From Candidatus Uhrbacteria bacterium (GTDB lineage: Bacteria; Patescibacteriota; Patescibacteriia; UBA9934): a DNA stretch of 35,697 nucleotides. Each line of letters starts with the position of its first letter. Position 1 is the first letter of the stretch. Positions 28,195-35,697 of this stretch are shown piece after piece. The position numbers were made by a program, and so were the translations under genes. Below the pieces are notes generated by a model. It saw nothing but the letters and a program-made list of their open reading frames with translations. It was not told the DNA's origin and made no database searches. The stretch is from NCBI GenBank assembly GCA_003518105.1, contig DOZH01000008.1, positions 30,469 through 66,165 of the forward strand, read 5' to 3'.

Positions 28195-29553
28195 ATGAAC
28201 ACGAACTCTCACACCACTCCCCACACCATCGCCGTCCGTGCCGCAGGCAAGGGTGACTTCCCATTTGTTTCAACCCTCATGGTTCAGGCGCTCCATGACT
28301 GGTACGGCGGTGATCACGAAGCCCATGCCAAGCGCATCTTCGACGCGCACATGGCTGGTGGTCAGGACCATGTCGGGCACTTCTCGGCGGAACAGCACAT
28401 GTTCATTCTCGAGGTCGACGGACAGCGGGCTGGCATGGTGCACGTGGTCGTCAAGAAGCAGGGTACGGCCAAGATGAGCCCCCTGATCGTGGCGCCAGAG
28501 TTCAAGTCCGTGCGCGGTCTCGGTGCGCGTCTTCTCAGTTATGCCGAGGCTTTCGCTCTCGGGCGCGGGGCGCGTCAGATCTACGGCACAGTCGCCAAGC
28601 AGAACACCAAGGCGTTCGGCTTCTTCCAGCACATGGGCTACGCTGTTGCCGGCGAGTCGATCGGGCACTACAAGCCTGGAGTCACGGAAGTGATGATCTA
28701 CAAGTTGCTCGATAGTCAGCCTGTGGATGAGAAGGCCAGCATCTCCGTCGTGGAGTTCGACCGCGTTCGACATGCCGAGCAGGTCAAGCAACTCATCCTT
28801 CTGAAGTTGGCGCCGCTCTTCAACGGTGTTGACGAGGGTTGGGTTGAGGCCCTATACAGGGGTTACGAGCGGCGCAACACGCGCGAACCAAACTCCAAAT
28901 ACAAACTGGTGTTTGTGGCGATTGACCGTGGGGGCAAGGTTCTTGGGGTCGCAGGGTGTACGCCCAAGAAGGGTGAGCCGATCAAGCTCATGCCATGTCT
29001 CGGCTCCACGCCTGCCGCTTTCGCAGCCTTGCTGACGGACATCCCGTTCAAACTCCGTCAGTACGGACGCAAACTCTACCTGCATACGGTGCCAACGCCT
29101 GACGAGGTTGTGGTGTTGCAGCGTCTCGGCTGGAGTTTGAACGCCATCATGCCTGCAGCCTACCACCCGCGCCAGTGCACACAGCAATGGAGCAACAACC
29201 TGGAGAACAACATGGTCCGCAATATGCGCGTCAAGAGGGCACTACTGCAGCAGATCGCTGCTGGCACCAAGACCTTGGAAGTCAGGGCAGGCTACCCTGA
29301 CATCCGCGAGATCTCGGCCGGAGATAGTATTCACTTCATGTCGGCTCGCGAGGAGTGCGACGTCAACGTCAAGGCGGTACGCGTCTACCGCGACATCAAC
29401 TCGATGATGGCGGTGGAGGACCACCGGCGCATGGCCGAGAACATGACCCGGCGTGAAGTGAATGACCTGTTGCACGGCATCTACCCAGCTGGTCGGGAGG
29501 TATTGGGTATTTATGTTCTGGAGATCGAACGGTCGGAACGCACACGAACCTAG
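28195..29553 (+). CDS. Fusion protein: GNAT acetyltransferase - GNAT-like - ASCH domain
   Basis: The 452-aa protein has three parts. Residues about 9-172 are a GNAT acetyltransferase with the acetyl-CoA loop region VRGLGARLLSYAEAFA and the FFQHMGYAV ending. Residues about 180-335 look like a second, degenerate GNAT repeat (FVAIDRGGKVLGVAGC, VVLQRLGWSLNAIM). Residues about 343-445 are an ASCH domain (KRALLQQIAAGTKTLEVR, ISAGDSIHF, EVLGIYVLEIE). This pairing suggests acetylation of an RNA, with the ASCH domain as reader or eraser. That is inference. Strong SD (AGGAGG, 4-nt spacer), private promoter and terminator, C-ending codons. Confidence 0.78.
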   Translation: MNTNSHTTPHTIAVRAAGKGDFPFVSTLMVQALHDWYGGDHEAHAKRIFDAHMAGGQDHVGHFSAEQHMFILEVDGQRAGMVHVVVKKQGTAKMSPLIVAPEFKSVRGLGARLLSYAEAFALGRGARQIYGTVAKQNTKAFGFFQHMGYAVAGESIGHYKPGVTEVMIYKLLDSQPVDEKASISVVEFDRVRHAEQVKQLILLKLAPLFNGVDEGWVEALYRGYERRNTREPNSKYKLVFVAIDRGGKVLGVAGCTPKKGEPIKLMPCLGSTPAAFAALLTDIPFKLRQYGRKLYLHTVPTPDEVVVLQRLGWSLNAIMPAAYHPRQCTQQWSNNLENNMVRNMRVKRALLQQIAAGTKTLEVRAGYPDIREISAGDSIHFMSAREECDVNVKAVRVYRDINSMMAVEDHRRMAENMTRREVNDLLHGIYPAGREVLGIYVLEIERSERTRT

Positions 29554-29576
29554 CCACAACTTCCGCTTCAGAGACG

Positions 29577-29615
29577 GTCGCCCCAGTGCACCAGCTCTGG
29601 GGCGGCTTTCTTTTT
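29577..29615 (+). terminator. Terminator of the GNAT-ASCH gene
   Basis: CGCCCCAG (29579-29586) pairs with CTGGGGCG (29597-29604), extended by a G-C pair, followed by TTTCTTTTT. Confidence 0.9.
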
Positions 29616-29676
29616 ATCTATCAAAATTATTAAACGGGTGTTAAGATGGTGCTAATTATTATTAGTCCTCAAACAT

Positions 29677-30135
29677 ATGGACCATTCTCCACGACTCTTC
29701 ATTGTAGCTTTCTGTCTCGTTAGCCTGTCACTCGCCGGTGCCGGCTGTTCTGGCAGCTCTGACACTTCTTTAGTCGAACCAATTAATGATGTTTCTGGTG
29801 GTGTCACGGCCATCACAAAAAGCGACGCTTTGGCAGACCACTGGTACGGCATCGCGCCTTATATTACTGGCACTGAAGGAGTGGAGGCGTATTCACATGA
29901 CAGCGGTAGTACCTATTATTTGGATGCGACTTTTGGGAGTGGCTATGTAGACTCGTTGGATAATGGTTATGGTGATACTTTGTACTTCACGGCCGAGCTT
30001 GGCGCAGACGGTGAGGCTAGTGGTGACGACAACAACGGTAATACTTGGGACTTCACTGTCGATTTAGCCAGCTCGCCGATGATTTCGGCAGCGGTTGAGG
30101 AGTGGGCAGCGGATGAGGGTTACGAGATTGAATAG
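29677..30135 (+). CDS. Putative lipoprotein
   Basis: A 24-residue N-terminus (hydrophobic FIVAFCLVSLSLAGAGC) ends in Cys24, giving a lipobox-like LAGAGC, although position -3 is Gly and not the usual Leu. The mature part of about 128 residues is acidic and rich in Asp, Gly and Ser, with Tyr-rich strands (YYLDATFGSGYVDSL, GYGDTLYFTAELGADG). No domain is recognised; a cell-surface or cell-envelope role is likely. Its own terminator follows 17 nt after the stop. Confidence 0.72.
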   Translation: MDHSPRLFIVAFCLVSLSLAGAGCSGSSDTSLVEPINDVSGGVTAITKSDALADHWYGIAPYITGTEGVEAYSHDSGSTYYLDATFGSGYVDSLDNGYGDTLYFTAELGADGEASGDDNNGNTWDFTVDLASSPMISAAVEEWAADEGYEIE

Positions 30136-30151
30136 TTAAAAACCAATTTAA

Positions 30152-30178
30152 AAATCAGCCGTAATGGCTGATTTTTTT
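30152..30178 (+). terminator. Terminator of the lipoprotein gene
   Basis: AAATCAGCC (30152-30160) pairs with GGCTGATTT (30166-30174) around GTAAT, followed by a T-run. Confidence 0.93.
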
Positions 30179-30268
30179 GCGTAACATTTTTAGCAGTTTT
30201 ATTTATGTTTTACGACACTAAAATAGGGATATATAAAAACTGTATAGACAGCTAAACAAGGCAGGAGT

Positions 30269-30301
30269 ATGGTGATTATAGAAGAACTTACTCTTAAATG
30301 A
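30269..30301 (+). other. Possible 10-codon leader ORF
   Basis: AGGAG lies just before ATG 30269, which opens MVIIEELTLK and stops with TGA at 30299-30301. The next gene starts 6 nt later without an SD, so translation of this mini-ORF could be coupled to it. It may also be a chance SD. Confidence 0.3.
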
Positions 30302-30307
30302 GCGCAT

Positions 30308-30457
30308 ATGCTATGGACCATTGCTTTCATTCTGTTCGTTCTATGGTTACTCGGTGTGGTGACTGCTAACGTGTTTGGTGGGTTCGTTCACCTGTTACTA
30401 ATCTTGGCGATTATCGCGGTGCTTATCCGCCTTATTCGTGGCGAGAAGATTGCTTAG
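30308..30457 (+). CDS. DUF5670 / lmo0937-family small membrane protein
   Basis: The 49-aa protein MLWTIAFILFVLWLLGVV with a second helix HLLLILAIIAVLIRLIRG fits the short two-helix lmo0937/DUF5670 family, found widely in bacteria and of unknown role (envelope stress has been suggested for some members). The W and GG positions of the family are present. It overlaps the convergent gene at its 3' end by 26 bp. No SD is seen. Confidence 0.85.
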   Translation: MLWTIAFILFVLWLLGVVTANVFGGFVHLLLILAIIAVLIRLIRGEKIA

Positions 30458-30761
30458 TTAGACGAATATCTTTTACGCCAAGTACAATGAGGACAACAAA
30501 CACTAATTTGACGAACAAATGGCCGTGTAGGTCAACAAAAGCCAGGGTTAGCGGTGTCATCTTGCCGACTGCTAGATGAACGGCGATACTTAAGGGCACA
30601 GTGAAGTAGAGCCAGCTACGTCTCGGAACTTCGAGTTTAATTTTGCGTGCCAATTTGCTAAGCCATGGCGCCATGAGGTAGACGGCGAGGAAGGAAATAG
30701 CAAAATCAAAAATAGCGTAACCAGCAATGCGTGGCGTGCGGAGAGTTTCGATAATAGTCAT
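30432..30761 (-). CDS. Hypothetical membrane protein
   Basis: The 109-aa protein has three hydrophobic helices (about residues 14-32, 51-68 and 80-96) and a basic loop between the first two (KLARKIKLEVPRRS). The C-terminal tail is charged (TKQSSRHE). Its 3' end runs 26 bp into the opposing DUF5670 gene, so the two share a terminal segment and may interfere. No family is recognised. Confidence 0.68.
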   Translation of the reverse strand: MTIIETLRTPRIAGYAIFDFAISFLAVYLMAPWLSKLARKIKLEVPRRSWLYFTVPLSIAVHLAVGKMTPLTLAFVDLHGHLFVKLVFVVLIVLGVKDIRLTKQSSRHE

Positions 30762-30835
30762 ATTGCTGATAGTGTACCCTAGTCTCGGCCGCTGGTCTTC
30801 TTTGTTTATCTTAAAGCTGCTAGACTTGGGCCATT

Positions 30836-32605
30836 ATGAATAGTCCGCAGCTAGCCGTCGTCGCCAAATACAAGACAGTTCACATCGAGTTGTTGCTTAA
30901 AGCGGCAGCTGCTCAAAATATTTCAACGGTCGTCATTACCGGCTCAGCCGCCGAAGTTACAGCTCAGCTCGATGCCCTGCATGACGCCATTATTCTCTGG
31001 CGCTCAGGCCGTTTGACGCCAACTCGTCGAGCTGAAGTGCTAGCAGCCGCCGAGACTCGTGGTTGCCGCCTCATTAATCAAGCCTTACTCCGTACGCCAT
31101 TAGTTCGTTCTAAACGTTACCAGCAAGCCACAGTTCAAGCCGAGCTTGGCATTCAAGGTATTGTTACTGTTGAGTTCGACCAACTGTCGAGCTTAACCTT
31201 TCCCGTCATTGCTAAATTACCGGTCAGCAGTCGCGGCGCCGGCGTTTTTCTTTTATCGAGTATCAGCGAAGCCAGCGAGTTGTCAGGCTCAGTTAACGAC
31301 TACGTCTATCAATCCTTTATTCCGAACAATGGTGACTACCGCATATTCATGGTAGGTGGCGTACCGCTCGGTGTCATGAAGCGCGTGGCCAAAGCAGGGG
31401 AGCATCGCAACAATTTAGCCCAAGGCGGTACCGGTGAAGTGGTGACGGACAAGCACGAGCACGCCACAGCCTGTAAATTAGCGGCGAAAGTTGCCACCAT
31501 CTTCGGCTTACAAATTTGTGGTGTTGATTTGATTCGTCACGTTGAAACTGGAGAATGGTATTTCATGGAGGTCAACACCGTGCCACAGTGGGCGAATAAT
31601 GGTTTTCAAGGTGTGACCGGCATTGACGTCGCCGCCAAAATTATTAACTACGTGGCGATACTACTCCGCATCGGCGATGAACCGATGGCGCAAACCGTCA
31701 CTCATTGGTACGAATCGAACATGGAATTCTTGCCGAGTGTGGCCTTTCACTGGTGGAGCCGTAAATATTTGTGGACGTTAGATGATCAAGCGAAGGGCGA
31801 ACTACAGCAATTACGTAGTGCAGTATTCGGCAAAACAGAAATGATTGAGGATTCTTTTAGGTCGATCATGAGTCACTCGTCGATTAATAAGAAGTTACTT
31901 AAAGAGCGGAGTGAAATTTTGGCTAAATATCCTCAGCTACTCCAGATTTCAACCGTACTAGCCAAGACTTTATTTGCGTCGACTATTTATGGGGAGGATG
32001 TTCGAGGAGCTGCTTTGGCCGCTATCGGCGAGGAGAAGCTGCGGAAGATGTGGCACGATTTGCAAGCTGACGAGCATGAGTTGCTAGTTTTGAGTACTTC
32101 GGCGATTAATCCACTGTACTTTATTAGTAATCTTTTCGGCGAATCATTCGGCTGTATTTTGAATCCTCTTGTTTTTGTGAAAACTTTGGAGCGGGGAGTG
32201 GCAGATATTGATTCGTACAGACCTCGTGACTTGGTATACTTGGCAACGCATGCCGTGATTGGTGCCTCGAAATTTTATAGTTCTCCAATCACATCTCATC
32301 GTTCAGCCTACGAACGATTGCTCAAACTCGCCGAGCAGGTAATTGAGCAGTACAGTGACAAGGTACCGCTTGATGCCAAATTAGAGTTCTTGGTAGCTCA
32401 TCGTATCCTCGGCACGTCATCAGTTCTCGCCGCCAAAATCTTAGCCTCCGCCAGTTCGTCGACCTATCCACATGGCGTGATCGTGAGTGACCTACACAAA
32501 GCTCAAGGCTCTAATATCTTAAAAGCCGAGCACCGGAATGTTCTATACATGATGGCGAGCCAGCCATGGAAAAAGGGGTCAGGTCTGGAATCTGGAATTT
32601 TGTGA
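30836..32605 (+). CDS. RimK-like ATP-grasp enzyme with large C-terminal helical region
   Basis: Residues about 1-280 are a RimK-type ATP-grasp ligase: a pre-ATP-grasp region (TPLVRSKRYQQATVQAELGI), the ATP-binding lysine in FPVIAKLPVSSRGAGV, the metal-site residues in GVDLIRHVETGEWYFMEVNT and a late VTGIDVAAKI. RimK-type enzymes form peptide or amide bonds, such as adding glutamate to a protein or making a peptide-like metabolite. Residues about 290-589 are helical and unrecognised, with HWWSRKYLWTL and several Ser-rich stretches. That doubles the usual length (about 300). No substrate or partner gene is seen. Confidence 0.83.
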   Translation: MNSPQLAVVAKYKTVHIELLLKAAAAQNISTVVITGSAAEVTAQLDALHDAIILWRSGRLTPTRRAEVLAAAETRGCRLINQALLRTPLVRSKRYQQATVQAELGIQGIVTVEFDQLSSLTFPVIAKLPVSSRGAGVFLLSSISEASELSGSVNDYVYQSFIPNNGDYRIFMVGGVPLGVMKRVAKAGEHRNNLAQGGTGEVVTDKHEHATACKLAAKVATIFGLQICGVDLIRHVETGEWYFMEVNTVPQWANNGFQGVTGIDVAAKIINYVAILLRIGDEPMAQTVTHWYESNMEFLPSVAFHWWSRKYLWTLDDQAKGELQQLRSAVFGKTEMIEDSFRSIMSHSSINKKLLKERSEILAKYPQLLQISTVLAKTLFASTIYGEDVRGAALAAIGEEKLRKMWHDLQADEHELLVLSTSAINPLYFISNLFGESFGCILNPLVFVKTLERGVADIDSYRPRDLVYLATHAVIGASKFYSSPITSHRSAYERLLKLAEQVIEQYSDKVPLDAKLEFLVAHRILGTSSVLAAKILASASSSTYPHGVIVSDLHKAQGSNILKAEHRNVLYMMASQPWKKGSGLESGIL

Positions 32606-32635
32606 TATCATTAAGAGAATTATAATCTCAAAACT

Positions 32636-33676
32636 ATGAAAACTCTAAAGCGAAACTTACATGGCACATTCGTCGAGTCTCAACACTCAACAGCGCGCGA
32701 TGTCTTTGGTCATCTCCTCGCTATCGGCACACTCTACGCCTGCTTTGGCAGCTTCATCGCGTTACTCTTTCAGTACATCAACGTGAAGTTTCCGGATGCG
32801 CTTAGCTACTCTTATGTTGGGTCGCTCGACGCTATTCGCACTAGCATGGCGATTCTCATCGTCGTCTGGCCGGTTTTCATTTTTATCTCCTGGCTCCTCG
32901 CTAAAGATGTCAAAGCCAATCCAGCCAAGCACAACATCGGCATCAAAAAGTGGTTGCTCTACTTAACCCTTTTTGCCACGGCGATTACCATGATTGTCGA
33001 CTTGGTGACGCTCGTCAACTACTTCCTGAACGGGGAGATTACGACGCGTTTTATTCTCAAAGTCATCATCGTGTTGCTGACCAGCGCTAGCGTCTTTGGC
33101 TATTACCTCTGGGACTTGCGCCGCGACGCTACTGTACCAACCAAGTTGCCGATGATCGCCGCCATTAAGGATTCAATCATTATCGCTGCCGTCATCATTC
33201 TCGGCTTTGTACTCGTCGGTTCACCGGCCCAGCAACGCGCCGTCCGGTTTGATGAAACTCGGGTTAATGATTTATCTGTTATCCAAAATGAGGTGGTTAA
33301 CTACTATGTAACAAAGCATGTACTGCCAGTCTCGTTAGCTGATTTATCCAACACGCTTTATGGTTTCGCGGCTCCGGTTGACCCGGAGAGTGGAGAAGCC
33401 TACAGCTATGATGTTATCATCGATACGATGATTAGCGGTGCCACACCTGACGAATCTATCAGTAAGTTTAAGGTGTGTGCCAACTTTGCTACTGATAATA
33501 ATATTACTCCTACCTATACCTCCACCTCAGCAAAGACTACTGCGCCAGTTCCAGCTCGTGATATGTACGGTAACTCTCCTTATAGCAACAACTGGTCGCA
33601 CACCGCTGGTACAGTTTGTTTTGAACGTCAGGTTGACTCGTCCATGTTCATCAGCAACCCGCCAATCGTTAAATAA
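32636..33676 (+). CDS. DUF5671 domain membrane protein with extracellular tail
   Basis: The 346-aa protein starts with the DUF5671 region (ARDVFGHLLAIGTLYACFGS, LFQYINVKFPD), common in CPR genomes. Five membrane helices follow (ending near VIILGFVLVG at about 180-195). The C-terminal 150 residues look extracytoplasmic and resemble the pilin-like assembly seen after DUF5671 (NDLSVIQNEVVNYYVTKHVLP, then PVDPESGEAYSYDV). Two cysteines (FKVCANF, GTVCFER) may pair. The gene starts 31 nt after the ATP-grasp gene stop and ends 3 nt before the Nramp gene. Confidence 0.83.
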   Translation: MKTLKRNLHGTFVESQHSTARDVFGHLLAIGTLYACFGSFIALLFQYINVKFPDALSYSYVGSLDAIRTSMAILIVVWPVFIFISWLLAKDVKANPAKHNIGIKKWLLYLTLFATAITMIVDLVTLVNYFLNGEITTRFILKVIIVLLTSASVFGYYLWDLRRDATVPTKLPMIAAIKDSIIIAAVIILGFVLVGSPAQQRAVRFDETRVNDLSVIQNEVVNYYVTKHVLPVSLADLSNTLYGFAAPVDPESGEAYSYDVIIDTMISGATPDESISKFKVCANFATDNNITPTYTSTSAKTTAPVPARDMYGNSPYSNNWSHTAGTVCFERQVDSSMFISNPPIVK

Positions 33677-33678
33677 TT

Positions 33679-34899
33679 ATGAAGAAGAACATCTGGCAAC
33701 GCCTAGGCCCCGGCTTCATCACCGGCGCTGCGGACGACGACCCATCTGGCATCGGTACCTACTCGCAAACCGGCGCGCAATTCGGCTATAGCCAACTGTG
33801 GTTAGCGTTGTTTAGCTTTCCGTTCATGACCGTGGTGCAGGAGATGTGTGGCCGTATTGGCATCGTCACCGGTCGGGGCTTGTCGGGTGTCATTCGCCGC
33901 CATTATGCCAAGCCAGTGCTGTACGTCGCTGTCAGCCTGTTAATGATTGCCAACACCATCAACATCGGAGCGGACTTGGGAGCGATGGCAGCTGCTGGTC
34001 AGTTGCTACTCGGCGTACCGTTCGTGGCCTGGCTACTCGCCATCACCGTTATTACCCTGCTTCTCGAAATCTTTGTCAGCTATCCTCGTTACGCCAAATT
34101 CTTGAAATTCTTGACGCTGTCGCTCTTCGCCTACGTCGTCACTGTCTTCGTGGTCAAACAAGATTGGGGCGAGGTCGCTTGGTCCACGATAGTACCGAGC
34201 TTCTCTTGGCACAAAGAATACATTCTCAACATCGTGGCCGTGCTCGGTACCACCATTTCGCCCTATCTCTTCTTCTGGCAAGCTAGCGAAGAAGTAGAGG
34301 AAGCGCAAGAACTCAAGAAGCGCAGTTTCCTAGCCGAAATTAAGGACATGCGAATCGACACCGCCATTGGCATGTTCTTCTCCAATCTCGTCATGTTCTT
34401 TATTATCGTTACCACGGCTTCAACGCTTGGCGCGCACGGCATAACGCAGGTCGACACGGCTGCTACGGCCGCTGAAGCTTTGCGCCCACTGGCTGGTAAC
34501 TTCGCCTTCGCTCTCTTCGCTATTGGCATTATCGGCGTTGGTCTACTCGCTGTACCAATTCTGGCCGGGTCAGCGTCCTACGCTGTGGTCGAGTCACTTA
34601 ATCTACCTGGCGGCTTATCCAAAAAATGGTACGAAGCCAAAATCTTCTACGGTATCATCATCATTGCTACCTTGGTCGGCGTCCTCATCAACTTTCTGCA
34701 TATCCCACCGTTCACCATGTTGTACTACACGGCTGTCATGAATGGCTTAGTCGCACCACCTCTCTTGCTGCTCATTCTCCTCATCTCCAACAATAAGAAA
34801 ATCATGGGTAAACATACAAACGGCAGGTGGTCGAACATCCTTGGCGGCCTCATCATGCTCATCATGGCCGCAGCGGGCGTTCTCATCTTTGTTTTATGA
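33679..34899 (+). CDS. Nramp-related divalent cation transporter
   Basis: The 406-aa protein has eleven membrane helices with the Nramp layout. The canonical DPGN motif of helix 1 is DDDPSGIGTYSQTGA, and the MPH of helix 6 is GTTISPYLFFWQASEEVEE. These changes place it among Nramp-related (NRMT-like) transporters, where Mg2+ has been reported as substrate in some members. Substrate here is inferred only. 3 nt behind the DUF5671 gene. Its stop overlaps the ATG of the SGNH gene (ATGA), so translation is coupled. Confidence 0.86.
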   Translation: MKKNIWQRLGPGFITGAADDDPSGIGTYSQTGAQFGYSQLWLALFSFPFMTVVQEMCGRIGIVTGRGLSGVIRRHYAKPVLYVAVSLLMIANTINIGADLGAMAAAGQLLLGVPFVAWLLAITVITLLLEIFVSYPRYAKFLKFLTLSLFAYVVTVFVVKQDWGEVAWSTIVPSFSWHKEYILNIVAVLGTTISPYLFFWQASEEVEEAQELKKRSFLAEIKDMRIDTAIGMFFSNLVMFFIIVTTASTLGAHGITQVDTAATAAEALRPLAGNFAFALFAIGIIGVGLLAVPILAGSASYAVVESLNLPGGLSKKWYEAKIFYGIIIIATLVGVLINFLHIPPFTMLYYTAVMNGLVAPPLLLLILLISNNKKIMGKHTNGRWSNILGGLIMLIMAAAGVLIFVL

Positions 34900-35630
34900 C
34901 GCAGATTTTAATCCTAATAATCTTAGTCATCATCCTCATTTATGTAACCTACGAACGTCGACGTGTTCTACAGCTAATAGCTATCGGCGAGAAATTGGCT
35001 CGGGCTACTGTGCCTTTTAGACGCCAATTGCCTGGTGCCTCCATGCGGATTGCAGTAGTGGGGGATAGCACAGGTGTTGGTGCAGGTACGAGCGCCCCGC
35101 AGTATTCTTTAGCTGGTTTATTAGGTGCCAAGTATCCTCAGGCCGAGGTGGTAAATGTAGCCGCGATTAGCGCTAGAACATGGCAGGTTATTGAGCAAAT
35201 TAAACAATTAACAGGTCACTTCGATCTTCTTGTTATTAATGTGGGCGGGAATGATAATGTTCATTTTACTAGTTACATTAAACTTGAATCAAATATTAAA
35301 CATGTTCTAGGCTTAGCTGTCAGAAAAGCGTCGCAAGTCCTGTTGACGACGCCAGGTAATGTTGGCACAGTGCCGTTGCTACCGTGGGCCTTACGTTGGA
35401 TCTTCACACTTCGCAGTAGATTTATCCGTCAGCTTTTCATCGACGCTGTGCATGCCACCAACGGCAACGTCCAATTTGTGGATCTTTACCGCGACGCCAG
35501 CTACGACCCCTTCGCCCTCGAACCCACAAAGTATTACGCCGCTGACCTCTTTCACCCGAGCGACGCTGGCTATGCTGACTGGTTTTCATTTATCAATAAG
35601 CAATTGGATGAATTCGAAGCGGTTAATTAA
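34896..35630 (+). CDS. SGNH/GDSL hydrolase, membrane-anchored
   Basis: The 244-aa protein has one N-terminal membrane helix (ILILIILVIILIYV) and then the SGNH domain. Block I is AVVGDSTGVGAG with the nucleophile Ser, block III is VINVGGNDNVHF, and block V is DLFHPSDAGYADWF with the Asp and His of the triad. Members hydrolyse esters, often acetyl groups on sugars or cell-envelope polymers. The enzyme domain probably faces outward. Start is ATG 34896, overlapping the Nramp stop. Confidence 0.93.
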   Translation: MTQILILIILVIILIYVTYERRRVLQLIAIGEKLARATVPFRRQLPGASMRIAVVGDSTGVGAGTSAPQYSLAGLLGAKYPQAEVVNVAAISARTWQVIEQIKQLTGHFDLLVINVGGNDNVHFTSYIKLESNIKHVLGLAVRKASQVLLTTPGNVGTVPLLPWALRWIFTLRSRFIRQLFIDAVHATNGNVQFVDLYRDASYDPFALEPTKYYAADLFHPSDAGYADWFSFINKQLDEFEAVN

Positions 35631-35643
35631 ATTATTTACGTAG

Positions 35644-35693
35644 CCCGCAGTCAACGAAGACGAGCGGGATGTCCCTTTCGTCGACCGAGGGAC
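35644..35693. other. Two hairpins at the window end
   Basis: CCCGC (35644-35648) pairs with GCGGG (35664-35668), and GTCCCT (35671-35676) pairs with AGGGAC (35688-35693). No T-run follows within the window. Possibly the start of a structured RNA or part of a terminator; it is cut off here. Confidence 0.35.
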
Positions 35694-35697
35694 GCGC

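Noticed and set aside
28270..28791. A 173-codon - strand frame opposite the GNAT-ASCH gene
   Set aside because: Antisense shadow of a gene with C-ending codons, promoter, SD and terminator on the + strand.
1..35697. CRISPR arrays, alternative genetic code (UGA as Gly or Trp), prophage structural genes
   Set aside because: No regularly spaced repeats were seen. UGA ends several genes whose 3' neighbours start immediately (26025-26027, 34897-34899). No phage structural proteins were found.

Overview
This 35.7 kb window looks like a bacterial chromosome fragment, most plausibly from a Patescibacteria (CPR, Parcubacteria-like) lineage. That placement is inferred from family content: DUF5671, Gmad2, DUF5670 and DUF2914 proteins, many small orphan proteins, short intergenic gaps and mostly SD-less starts. 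It uses the standard bacterial code, because UGA ends several clear genes (for example the Nudix gene ending at 26027 and the Nramp-like gene ending at 34899). No CRISPR array, rRNA or prophage block was seen. One tRNA (Asn, GTT) is present.

Layout. (1) 158-6031: dnaG and rpoD abut on the + strand and typA converges from the - strand. Between them sits an IS200/REP-associated (RAYT-type) tyrosine transposase, bracketed by two inverted copies of a 38-nt hairpin that differ at one base. (2) 6149-8655: three tandem paralogues of an unrecognised family on the - strand. Each has its own promoter, SD and terminator, and each promoter begins where the upstream terminator ends. (3) 8661-10923: a tight - strand operon of DoxX, a FemAB/BioF2-like acyltransferase and a HExxH protein. 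(4) 10980-14105: zinc-uptake locus znuA-znuC-znuB divergent from a Fur-family repressor (probable Zur). A palindrome lies over the divergent promoters, and a 26-aa basic protein gene nearby shares sequence motifs with that operator region. (5) 14153-18533: SRPBCC protein, DUF2914 membrane protein and CaCA-type antiporter, the last two fired by overlapping face-to-face promoters, then a PadR regulator with a frameshifted HAAS-type membrane partner and a secreted protein. (6) 18655-22046: hicAB toxin-antitoxin with a perfect 10+4+10 operator, C39-like peptidase, YdeI/OmdA protein, Nudix hydrolase, a membrane protein and a PEBP protein. (7) 22087-30761: tRNA-Asn, then accessory genes. These include an AcrVA2-like protein, a cupin, a nucleotidyltransferase-fold protein, two Nudix hydrolases (one a paralogue of the Nudix in region 6), a dehydroquinate-synthase-like enzyme, a Gmad2 protein, an ASCH protein, a GNAT-GNAT-ASCH fusion and small membrane or lipoproteins. 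(8) 30836-35630: a RimK-like ATP-grasp enzyme with a large unknown C-terminal region, a DUF5671 membrane protein, an Nramp-related transporter and an SGNH hydrolase, all + strand.

Two expression styles are visible. Most genes have no Shine-Dalgarno sequence and many sit close behind an extended -10 element. A minority (the three paralogues, the AcrVA2-like gene, the GNAT-ASCH fusion and a 23-aa ORF) have near-perfect SDs, and all but the 23-aa ORF also have a TTGAC-type -35, a private terminator and C-ending codons. The most unusual items are the RAYT with its inverted hairpin pair, the triplicated unknown family, the AcrVA2-like protein and the GNAT-ASCH fusion.
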